This document shows, piece after piece, positions 1 through 6,165 of a stretch of 9,357 nucleotides of DNA. The position numbers were made by a program, and so were the translations under genes. The DNA is from an uncultured Veillonella sp. (lineage in GTDB: Bacteria > Bacillota > Negativicutes > Veillonellales > Veillonellaceae). The stretch spans positions 1-9,357 of the forward strand of contig URPV01000046.1 of assembly GCA_900549805.1 (NCBI GenBank). The letters are read 5' to 3'. Below the pieces are notes generated by a model that was not told the DNA's origin, did no database searches, and was given only the letters and a program-made list of their open reading frames with translations. The first letter of the stretch is position 1. Each line of letters starts with the position of its first letter.

Positions 1-315
1 GATAGGAGCGTCCGTAATGGGTGGTATACCGATGCGGATAGAGCCTTGTTCTAAGCGGAATTCATTTTCGAAGTCCGCTTTTAAATGCTCAAACATAAAG
101 ACAACGCGCTTGGAGTGAGTGAGGAAGATGGTTCCCCCGTCGGTCAGTTCTACGGACTTGGCATTACGAATAAAGAGAACCACTCATACTTCATCCTATA
201 GGGCGCGGATGGTCCGGGAGATAGCGGACTGGGAGATGTGTAAGTTGAGAGCTGCTTTTGAGAAACTTTTTTGTTCAGCAACTTCGACAAAATATTTTAA
301 ATGATGGAAATCCAT
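1..315 (-). pseudogene. LysR-family transcriptional regulator, N-terminal part, broken by two stop codons
   Basis: Reading the minus strand from ATG at 315-313 gives MDFHHLKYFVEVAEQKSFSK, the start of a LysR DNA-binding domain. The winged helix-turn-helix (about residues 18-37, SFSKAALNLHISQSAISRTI) is intact. The frame is interrupted by TAG at codon 40 (198-196) and TGA at codon 44 (186-184). It then resumes in the same frame as good LysR sequence (LFIRNAKSVELTDGG, then the hinge and IRIGIPP at the start of the effector domain) to the window edge. Family members usually have Glu and Gly at these two codons, so each stop fits a single G-to-T change (GAG to TAG, GGA to TGA). GAGG at 325-322 is a fair ribosome site. 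The protein would end after the helix-turn-helix, so loss of function is likely. The GTG at codon 45 could restart translation but would yield a product without the DNA-binding helices. The target gene is unknown. It is divergent from the PFOR gene. Confidence 0.85.
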
Positions 316-365
316 GCAATACCTCAAATCTTTTTTTACAAGGAGGAAAAGGGGTGAGCTCTATT

Positions 366-380
366 TAAGAATAATTATCA
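366..380. promoter_or_regulatory. possible Fur box overlapping a weak upstream promoter
   Basis: On the minus strand this reads TGATAATTATTCTTA, which matches 12 of 14 defined positions of the 7-1-7 Fur consensus TGATAATnATTATCA. It overlaps the -35 (TTAAGA, 365-370) of a candidate plus-strand promoter whose perfect -10 TATAAT lies at 388-393 with a 17-bp spacer. The 8-mer ATAATTAT occurs at 371-378 and again at 389-396. The stretch is very AT-rich, so chance matches are expected. Iron control of an iron-sulfur enzyme such as PFOR would make sense, but this is inference. Confidence 0.3.
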
Positions 381-452
381 AAAATTGTATAATTATAACT
401 TAATGTAATGGCTCTATAGCGTTATTTTCATATGAAAAAGAGACCACTAACC

Positions 453-481
453 TTGCCACTCCCTAGCCTAGCTTGTATAAT
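453..481 (+). promoter_or_regulatory. likely main promoter of the PFOR gene
   Basis: TTGCCA at 453-458, a 17-bp spacer and a perfect TATAAT at 476-481 form a near-consensus housekeeping-sigma promoter, the best plus-strand match seen between 316 and 691. Transcription would begin near 488 and leave an untranslated leader of about 200 nt before the ATG at 692. A strong promoter agrees with the highly biased codon use of the gene. Confidence 0.6.
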
Positions 482-499
482 TAAATCAAAGCTATGCTA
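464..499. promoter_or_regulatory. inverted repeat flanking the -10 box, operator candidate
   Basis: The arms TAGCCTAGCTT (464-474) and AAGCTATGCTA (489-499) are complementary at 10 of 11 positions; the mismatch pairs 468 with 495. The 14-bp centre holds the whole TATAAT box of the predicted PFOR promoter. Since transcription would start around 488, inside the right arm, this dyad cannot act as an RNA hairpin from that promoter. It is better read as a protein-binding operator on DNA, where a bound regulator would block RNA polymerase. The cognate regulator is unknown. Confidence 0.5.
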
Positions 500-519
500 A
501 TTAAAATTATTATATCGGA

Positions 520-535
520 ATGGATACTTATCCAT
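520..535. promoter_or_regulatory. perfect 16-bp palindrome in the PFOR leader
   Basis: ATGGATA-CT-TATCCAT consists of two perfect 7-bp arms around a 2-bp centre. It sits about 32 bp downstream of the predicted transcription start, a place where a bound repressor could act as a roadblock. With a 2-nt loop it is a poor RNA hairpin, so a dimeric DNA-binding protein is the likelier reading. I do not recognise the motif as a named regulator's site; it fits neither a Rex box nor an FNR box. Confidence 0.45.
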
Positions 536-587
536 GTCATAAGTGAAGGTATATGATATTTATATATACATTCTTATATTATGACAT
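534..587 (+). promoter_or_regulatory. imperfect stem-loop in the PFOR 5' leader
   Basis: ATGTCATAA (534-542) pairs perfectly with TTATGACAT (579-587). Inside, GAA (545-547) pairs with TTC (571-573) and GTATAT (549-554) with ATATAC (564-569), separated by a G/A mismatch. The left arm shares two bases with the 16-bp palindrome, so the two structures compete. No T-tract follows, so it is not a terminator. It could influence mRNA stability or be a further operator. AT-rich sequence forms such pairings readily, which lowers confidence. Confidence 0.35.
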
Positions 588-675
588 TCTTTTGCTGTGT
601 ATGCAATATGGTAACGTGTCTATGCAGGATAGGAATAATTCAAAAGGCGAGCAAATTTATTTATACGTCATGCTT

Positions 676-682
676 AAGGAGG
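676..682 (+). promoter_or_regulatory. ribosome binding site fixing the PFOR start
   Basis: AAGGAGG lies 9 nt before the ATG at 692. The reading frame is open 37 codons further upstream to an ATG at 581, but that ATG has no ribosome site and the upstream residues (for example FFCCVCNMVTCLCRI) are unlike any PFOR N-terminus. Confidence 0.93.
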
Positions 683-691
683 CTATTTAAC

Positions 692-3600
692 ATGCGTAAA
701 TTTAAAACTATGGACGGCAATGCTGCCGCTGCACATGTATCTTACGCGTTCTCCGAAGTGGCTGCGATTTACCCAATCACACCATCTTCTCCAATGCCAG
801 AACATATCGATACATGGTCTGCTCAAGGTCGTGAAAACATCTTCGGCCATACTGTACAAGTAGTAGAAATGCAATCTGAAGCAGGTGCTGCTGGTGCTTG
901 TCACGGTGCGTTGCAATCCGGTGCACTCGCTACTACATTTACCTCTTCCCAAGGTTTGCTCTTGATGCTCCCAACTTTGTACAAAGTTGCTGGTGAATTG
1001 CTTCCAGGTGTATTCCAAGTAGCAGCTCGTGCTTTGGCATCCCATGCATTGTCCATCTTCGGTGACCACCAAGACGTTATGGCATCCCGTGCGTCTGGTT
1101 GTGCTATGCTTGCTGAATCTTCCGTACAAGAAGTAATGGACTTGGCTCCTGTAGCTCACTTGTCCGCAATCAAAGGTCGCGTGCCTTTCGTTAACTTCTT
1201 TGACGGTTTCCGTACATCCCATGAAATTCAAAAGATCCAAATCTGGGACTACAATGACTTGAAACCATTGGTTGATATGGAAGCAGTTAAAGCTTTCCGT
1301 ACACGCGCTTTGAACCCTGACGCTCCTGTAGAACGTGGTTCTGCTCAAAACCCTGACGTGTACTTCCAAAACCGTGAAGCATCCAACCCATTCTATAACA
1401 ACATTCCTGACATTGTTGAAAACTACATGAACGAAATCAACAAATTGGCAGGTACTAACTATGGTTTGTTCAACTACTACGGTGCTCCTGATGCTACTGA
1501 TATCATCGTTGTGATGGGTTCTGCAGCACAAGTAGCTACTTCCACTGTTGATTACCTCAACAAATTGGGCCGTAAAGTTGGTTTCATCAACGTTCACTTG
1601 TTCCGTCCATTCGCAGCAGATCGCTTGATGAAAGCTATTCCTGAAACAGTTAAACGCATCACTGTACTTGACCGTACAAAAGAACCAGGTGCTATTGCTG
1701 AACCTCTTTGCCTCGATGTACAAACTGCAGTAGCTCAATCCGGTCGCAACATCTCCGTTGTCGGTGGTCGTTATGGTTTGTCTTCCAAAGACGTTATCCC
1801 AGCTGACTTCGTTGCAGCATTCGATAACATGGCTTCCGCAGAACCTCGCAAACACTTCACTTTGGGTATCAACGATGACGTGACATTCTTGTCCTTGGAT
1901 CGTCCTGAAAATGTTGACATCAAAGTTGAAGGCTTAACTGAATGTAAATTCTGGGGCTTCGGTTCTGATGGTACTGTAGGTGCTAATAAATCCGCTATCA
2001 AAATTATCGGTGACCATACTGATATGTATGCACAAGCATACTTCGATTACGACTCCAAAAAATCTGGTGGCGTAACAATGTCTCACTTGCGTTTCGGTAA
2101 AACACCTATCAACTATCCTTACCTCATTACTGAACCTGACTTTGTTGCATGTCACCGTCAATCCTATGTAAATGAATACGACTTGATTCGCGGCATCAAA
2201 AAAGGTGGTACATTCCTCTTGAACTGTACTTGGACTCCAGAAGAATTGTCCCATTATTTGCCAGCTAAACTCCGTCGTCAAATCGCTGAAAAAGAATTGA
2301 ACTTCTACACAATCAACGCAGCTAAAATCGCTCGCGAAATTGGTTTGGGTGGTCGTATCAACATGGTAACACAAGCTGCCTTCTTCAAATTGGCTAACAT
2401 CATCCCTATCGATGACGCTATTAAATACTTGAAAGAAGCTGTAGTTACTTCCTATGGTAAAAAAGGTCAAAACATCGTTGACATGAACAACGCTGCTATC
2501 GACCAAGGCGTTGATGCTCTCGTTAAGATCGACGTTCCAGCTGATTGGAAAAATGCTGTTGACGAAGGTCCTGCAGAAGTTAAACCTGGCTGCGAACATT
2601 GCCCATCCTTCGTAGAAAACATTGCTAAACCTGTTAATGCACAAGGTGGCTATGATCTTCCTGTATCTACATTCGTAGGTCGCGAAGATGGTACTATGGC
2701 TGTTGGTTCTGCGGCATTCGAAAAACGTGGTCCAGCATTGTTCGTTCCAAAATGGATTCCAGAAAACTGTATCCAATGTAACCAATGTTCCTTCGTATGT
2801 CCTCACGCTACAATCCGTCCAGTATTGGCAACAGAAGAAGAAATCGCTAATGCTCCAGAAAAAGCAAAAGCACACTTCGAAACAGTTCCAGCTATGGGTT
2901 CCCAAGATGGCTTGCAATTCCGCATCGCTGTTTCCCCATTGGACTGCTTGGGTTGCGGTAACTGCGTAGATATTTGCCCAGCTCCAAAAGGCAAAGCTAT
3001 CGTGATGACTTCCATCGATACAGAAATCGAACAAGCTGATGCTTGGGCTTATGCTGTATCCTTGCCAACTAAATCCATCCCTGCATTCAAGAAAGAATCC
3101 GTTAAAGGTTCCCAATTCGAAAAACCATTGTTCGAATTCTCCGGCGCTTGCTCTGGTTGTGGTGAAACACCTTATGCTAAATTGTTGACTCAATTGTTCG
3201 GTGACCGCATGCAAATCGCCAATGCAACTGGTTGTTCCTCCATTTGGGGCGGTTCTTATCCTGCAACACCATACACAACTAACGAAGAAGGCCACGGTCC
3301 AGCTTGGGCAAACTCCCTCTTCGAAGATAATGCTGAATATGGTTACGGCATGATGATTGGCGTTAATAAAATCCGCGCTGACTTGGCAAAAGTTGCTGCT
3401 AAAGCAGCTGAAACTGCTACAGGCGAATTGAAAGAAGCTCTTGATCAATGGCTTGAATTCGCTAACTTGGGCGCTGGTTCCCGTGAACGCTCCGCTCGCT
3501 TGCTCGCAGCAGTAGAAGCTGAAGGCGCTACAACTCCTGAGTTGAAAGAAATCCTTGCTAAGAAACAATTCTTGGTTAAACGTTCCCACTGGATCTTCGG

Positions 3601-4246
3601 TGGTGACGGCTGGGCTTACGATATCGGTTTCGGTGGTGTTGACCACGTTCTCGCTTCCGGCGAAGACATCAACATCTTCGTATACGATACAGAAGTTTAC
3701 TCCAACACTGGTGGTCAAGCTTCCAAATCCACTCACACTGCAGCAGTAGCACAATTCGCAGCAGCTGGTAAGAAGACTAAGAAAAAAGACCTCGGCATGA
3801 TGGCAATGTCTTATGGTTATGTATACGTAGCACAAGTTGCTATGGGTGCAGACAAGAACCAATTGCTCAAAGCGGTAACAGAAGCTGAAGCATATCCAGG
3901 GCCTTCCTTGATCATCGCTTACAGCCCATGTATCAACCACGGTATTAAAGCTTCTATGGGTAAAGCTCAAGAAGAACAAAAACGTGCTGTTGAAGCAGGT
4001 TACTGGGATCTTTACCGTTACAACCCAGCTCTCAAAGAAGAAGGCAAAAATCCATTCTCCTTGGATTCCAAAGCTCCTGACTATGGTAAATTCCATGACT
4101 TCTTGATGGGCGAAGTTCGTTACAACTCCTTGCAAAAGGTTAACCCAGAAGTAGCAGCTCAATTGTTCGCTAAAACTGAAGAAGATGCAAAAGACCGTCG
4201 TTTGTCCTACGTTCGTTTGCAAAAAGGTTTTGAAGACGTTAAATAA
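692..4246 (+). CDS. nifJ: pyruvate:ferredoxin (flavodoxin) oxidoreductase, homodimeric type
   Basis: This cytoplasmic enzyme of 1184 residues oxidises pyruvate with CoA to acetyl-CoA and CO2, passing electrons to ferredoxin or flavodoxin. Domains in order: N-terminal pyrimidine-binding domain with YPITPSSP (27-34), where T30, E63 and R113 match active-site T31, E64 and R114 of the Desulfovibrio africanus enzyme; domain II; gamma domain with GFGSDGTVGANK (422-433); EKR segment; and two [4Fe-4S] motifs with Cys 693/696/699/703 and 752/755/758/762. The C-terminal thiamine-diphosphate domain has proximal-cluster Cys 820/823/848/1080, GDG 971-973 and N1005-T1006. All expected ligands are present. 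The D. africanus enzyme (1232 residues) has a protective C-terminal extension that appears absent here. The gene is monocistronic, with its own promoter and terminator. Codon bias is extreme: one TTA (codon 415) and no CTA or TCA, typical of a very highly expressed gene. The symbol por is also used. Confidence 0.97.
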   Translation: MRKFKTMDGNAAAAHVSYAFSEVAAIYPITPSSPMPEHIDTWSAQGRENIFGHTVQVVEMQSEAGAAGACHGALQSGALATTFTSSQGLLLMLPTLYKVAGELLPGVFQVAARALASHALSIFGDHQDVMASRASGCAMLAESSVQEVMDLAPVAHLSAIKGRVPFVNFFDGFRTSHEIQKIQIWDYNDLKPLVDMEAVKAFRTRALNPDAPVERGSAQNPDVYFQNREASNPFYNNIPDIVENYMNEINKLAGTNYGLFNYYGAPDATDIIVVMGSAAQVATSTVDYLNKLGRKVGFINVHLFRPFAADRLMKAIPETVKRITVLDRTKEPGAIAEPLCLDVQTAVAQSGRNISVVGGRYGLSSKDVIPADFVAAFDNMASAEPRKHFTLGINDDVTFLSLDRPENVDIKVEGLTECKFWGFGSDGTVGANKSAIKIIGDHTDMYAQAYFDYDSKKSGGVTMSHLRFGKTPINYPYLITEPDFVACHRQSYVNEYDLIRGIKKGGTFLLNCTWTPEELSHYLPAKLRRQIAEKELNFYTINAAKIAREIGLGGRINMVTQAAFFKLANIIPIDDAIKYLKEAVVTSYGKKGQNIVDMNNAAIDQGVDALVKIDVPADWKNAVDEGPAEVKPGCEHCPSFVENIAKPVNAQGGYDLPVSTFVGREDGTMAVGSAAFEKRGPALFVPKWIPENCIQCNQCSFVCPHATIRPVLATEEEIANAPEKAKAHFETVPAMGSQDGLQFRIAVSPLDCLGCGNCVDICPAPKGKAIVMTSIDTEIEQADAWAYAVSLPTKSIPAFKKESVKGSQFEKPLFEFSGACSGCGETPYAKLLTQLFGDRMQIANATGCSSIWGGSYPATPYTTNEEGHGPAWANSLFEDNAEYGYGMMIGVNKIRADLAKVAAKAAETATGELKEALDQWLEFANLGAGSRERSARLLAAVEAEGATTPELKEILAKKQFLVKRSHWIFGGDGWAYDIGFGGVDHVLASGEDINIFVYDTEVYSNTGGQASKSTHTAAVAQFAAAGKKTKKKDLGMMAMSYGYVYVAQVAMGADKNQLLKAVTEAEAYPGPSLIIAYSPCINHGIKASMGKAQEEQKRAVEAGYWDLYRYNPALKEEGKNPFSLDSKAPDYGKFHDFLMGEVRYNSLQKVNPEVAAQLFAKTEEDAKDRRLSYVRLQKGFEDVK

Positions 4247-4273
4247 TTTTAACTATCCTTCTTAAACTGAAAG

Positions 4274-4302
4274 AAAAGCCCCCTCGAAAGAGGGGGCTTT
4301 TT
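4274..4302 (+). terminator. intrinsic terminator of the PFOR gene
   Basis: GCCCCCTC (4278-4285) and GAGGGGGC (4290-4297) form a perfect 8-bp GC-rich stem closed by a GAAA tetraloop, followed by TTTTT (4298-4302). The preceding AAAA (4274-4277) extends the pairing into the T-tract. It starts 27 bp after the PFOR stop codon. Confidence 0.95.
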
Positions 4303-4353
4303 ATATGCCGAAATTTAGTTATAAAAAAGCACTTAAAGTACATGTAATAAAAG

Positions 4354-4423
4354 AAATAGGGCCCCTGTCCTTTTGAGCTGACATTCGGTAACGAGTCATG
4401 GCAAAAGGATAGGGGCCCTGTTT
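4354..4423 (-). terminator. long inverted repeat, probable terminator of putP
   Basis: The 22-nt arms 4354-4375 and 4402-4423 pair along their whole length, with two G-U pairs in the plus-strand reading; the core is AGGGCCCCT and its complement. The 26-nt centre has its own hairpin: TGAC (4379-4382) with GTCA (4395-4398), then TCG with CGA around a GTAA loop. Read on the minus strand the structure comes 36 nt after the putP stop and is followed by TTTCTTTTATT, which suits an intrinsic terminator. On the plus strand no good T-tract follows. The stem is far longer than termination needs, and each GGGGCCC arm is nearly self-complementary, so a palindromic repeat element or a structured small RNA are alternatives. 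Confidence 0.65.
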
Positions 4424-4458
4424 AGAATACTAAAGCTGTGAGGGCTTTTAATAAAGTT

Positions 4459-5943
4459 TTATAAGATATGCATTTCTTGTGCTCTATCAAATTCTTCTAG
4501 CACTTCTTTAGGTGGTTCTTTGTCGAGTTTAGATACCACATAAATGGCGATAGTAGAGAAGATAAAGCCAGGGAGCAATTCGTAAAGGCCAAACCAGGCG
4601 AATTGTTTCCAGATGATAACGGTTAAACCACCAACGATGATGCCGGCTAGGGCACCATTGCGGGTCATCCGCCGCCAGAAGAGAGAAATCAAGATGGCTG
4701 GGCCAAAGGCTGCACCAAAGCCTGCCCAAGAGTAAGCCACCATGGTTAGGATGTAAGAATTAGGATCCAAGGCTAAGAGAATAGCGATGATGGATACAAC
4801 CATAACGGTTGCACGAGAAATTAGAATTTGTTCCTTTTCGGAGGCATTCTTGTGGAGGAAGCCCTTATAGAAATCCTTGGAGATAGCGGAGGCTGTTACC
4901 AAGAGTTGGCCAGAGGCCGTAGACATAATAGCCGCCAGAACAGCAGCCCAGATAAAGCCTGCTATGAAGGAAGGGAAGAGGTCTTGGTTCATGATGAGGA
5001 AGACCCGTTCTACATCGGTACCTGTCAATGGTGTAGTAAGGAATACATGGCCTATCAGGCCTACGAGAACGGCAGCGGTTAAGGAAATGATAACCCAGAC
5101 CATGGCGATGTTGGTAGACTTTTTAAGATCTTTGGCATCGGAGATGGCCATGAAGCGCACTAGGATGTGAGGTTGGCCAAAGTATCCAAGGCCCCAAGCT
5201 AAGGCGGAGATAATACCGATGACCATGGTGAAGGTGTCGGTGCTAGATCCGAAGAGGGCTAAACCTTGTGGAAACTGACTTTCAATCAGGTCCACTGTTT
5301 GGATAGGGCCACCTAGAGCCCAGGCACCAGCTATTGGTACGGCTAGGATGGCGAAGAACATGAGGGTTCCTTGGACAAAGTCCGTGGAGGATACCGCTAA
5401 AAAGCCACCCAAGAAGGTATAGAAGACAACTACACCGGCCGTTATGATTAAGGACCAAGTATAGTCGATACCGAAGACGGTATTGAAGAGTTTACCACCA
5501 GCTACAAAGCCAGAGGAAGTATAAATCAGGAAGAAGAAGAGGATAAAGAGCGAAGCGATAACCGATAGGGCAGGGCTCTTATCATGGAAACGGTTCTTAA
5601 AGAACTCAGGCATTGTGATAGCATCACTAGCGGCTTCCGTATGATTGCGCAATCGCTTGGATACGAAGGTCCAGTTGAACCAGGTCCCTATGATGAGGCC
5701 TACTGCAATCCAGAGGCCTGAAATACCTACCGAGTAGGCTAAGCCAGGAACCCCCATTAGCATCCAACCGGACATGTCTGATGCCTCTGCACTGAGGGCG
5801 GTTACCCAAGGACCCAACTGGCGGTCACCTAATATATAGCCACCAACAGAACTGGCGGCCTTTCGATAGTAGTAAATGCCGATGCCCATCATCAGTCCCA
5901 GATAGAGGGCAAAGGCTAATATAATACCTACATTTTGGTGCAT
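4459..5943 (-). CDS. putP: sodium/proline symporter
   Basis: A 494-residue inner-membrane protein of the solute:sodium symporter family (E. coli PutP has 502) that couples proline uptake to Na+ entry. The sequence is a chain of hydrophobic segments consistent with the family's 13 helices. SAEASDMSGW (51-60) gives D56, S58 and G59, equivalent to Na+/proline-site residues D55, S57 and G58 of E. coli PutP. IMSTASGQLLV (339-349) gives S341 and T342, equivalent to S340 and T341 of the second Na+-site region. GYFGQPHILVRF (253-264) is a further PutP signature. The charged C-terminal tail follows the last helix at about 470. AAAGGAG (5957-5951) ends 7 nt before the ATG. The gene is monocistronic, divergent from recQ and convergent with the PFOR gene. 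The SDMSG and STASGQ motifs favour proline, but another solute of the family cannot be excluded. Confidence 0.93.
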   Translation of the reverse strand: MHQNVGIILAFALYLGLMMGIGIYYYRKAASSVGGYILGDRQLGPWVTALSAEASDMSGWMLMGVPGLAYSVGISGLWIAVGLIIGTWFNWTFVSKRLRNHTEAASDAITMPEFFKNRFHDKSPALSVIASLFILFFFLIYTSSGFVAGGKLFNTVFGIDYTWSLIITAGVVVFYTFLGGFLAVSSTDFVQGTLMFFAILAVPIAGAWALGGPIQTVDLIESQFPQGLALFGSSTDTFTMVIGIISALAWGLGYFGQPHILVRFMAISDAKDLKKSTNIAMVWVIISLTAAVLVGLIGHVFLTTPLTGTDVERVFLIMNQDLFPSFIAGFIWAAVLAAIMSTASGQLLVTASAISKDFYKGFLHKNASEKEQILISRATVMVVSIIAILLALDPNSYILTMVAYSWAGFGAAFGPAILISLFWRRMTRNGALAGIIVGGLTVIIWKQFAWFGLYELLPGFIFSTIAIYVVSKLDKEPPKEVLEEFDRAQEMHIL

Positions 5944-5993
5944 ACTATGACTCCTTTAGAAATGCATAAAGAGTGTTTATAAAGAATATTTCT

Positions 5994-6002
5994 ATTATAG
6001 CA
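5994..6002 (-). promoter_or_regulatory. extended -10 promoter of putP
   Basis: The minus strand reads TGCTATAAT, a perfect TATAAT (5999-5994) with the extended TGn element. No convincing -35 hexamer lies at 16-18 bp, which extended -10 promoters tolerate. Transcription would start near 5987, giving a leader of about 44 nt. Confidence 0.5.
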
Positions 6003-6028
6003 TTAATACTAGTGTGAACATAGGGTTT

Positions 6029-6044
6029 TGTGACTCTAATCACT
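6029..6044. promoter_or_regulatory. CRP/FNR-family-like palindrome
   Basis: TGTGA-CTCTAA-TCACT matches 9 of 10 defined positions of the CRP consensus TGTGA-N6-TCACA. A second TGTGA starts at 6013, 16 bp away. The centre lies about 50 bp upstream of the predicted putP start and 77 bp upstream of the predicted recQ start, so putP is the likelier target. The distance is not one of the classical CRP activator positions, though the start sites are themselves only predicted. Confidence 0.35.
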
Positions 6045-6098
6045 GGTAATGCAAGGAAGACGCCATGGTGGAGGAAAAAGAAAAGTGATTGCTTTTTA

Positions 6099-6107
6099 TG
6101 GTACAAT
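6099..6107 (+). promoter_or_regulatory. extended -10 promoter for recQ-thyA-folA
   Basis: TGGTACAAT is an extended -10 element (TGn plus TACAAT, one mismatch to TATAAT). No -35 is evident at 16-18 bp. Transcription would begin near 6114, only about five bases before the hairpin at 6119-6137. It is the best plus-strand promoter match between 5944 and 6165. Confidence 0.4.
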
Positions 6108-6118
6108 AAACTTATCTT

Positions 6119-6143
6119 AGAGACCCTTGGGGTCTCTTTTCTT
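6119..6143 (+). terminator. terminator-like hairpin in the recQ leader
   Basis: AGAGACC (6119-6125) pairs with GGTCTCT (6131-6137), plus C6126-G6130, leaving a 3-nt loop. It is followed by TTTTCTT, the shape of an intrinsic terminator. No plus-strand gene precedes it that needs stopping, and recQ starts 22 bp further on. If the promoter at 6099-6107 is right, the hairpin sits at the very 5' end of the recQ mRNA. There it might attenuate transcription or protect the RNA from 5' decay. It could also stop antisense transcription arising in the divergent region. Confidence 0.55.
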
Positions 6144-6165
6144 GCCTAGGAGAGGGGGGATATGT

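Noticed and set aside
184..198. Recoding of TAG/TGA (pyrrolysine or selenocysteine) in the LysR gene
   Set aside because: Two different stops replace ordinary Glu and Gly positions of a regulator, with no reason for recoding; nonsense mutation is simpler.
119..304. Plus-strand 61-codon ORF
   Set aside because: It is antisense to the LysR coding sequence, which has clear family similarity on the minus strand.
581..691. Upstream extension of the PFOR reading frame to the ATG at 581
   Set aside because: No ribosome site at 581, Cys-rich residues unlike any PFOR N-terminus, and a consensus AAGGAGG sits before the ATG at 692.
1934..4222. 762-codon antisense ORF in the PFOR gene (and a 390-codon one at 683-1855)
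   Set aside because: Codon-aligned shadow produced by near absence of TTA, CTA and TCA in the sense gene; the translations are rich in Cys, Phe and Ser and show no recognisable motif.
4432..4448. Small hairpin AAAGC/GCTTT after putP
   Set aside because: Only 5 bp with a 7-nt loop; the long stem next to it explains termination better.
6065..6088. Seven-codon ORF MVEEKEK upstream of recQ as a leader peptide
   Set aside because: It lies upstream of the predicted transcription start and has too little content to judge.
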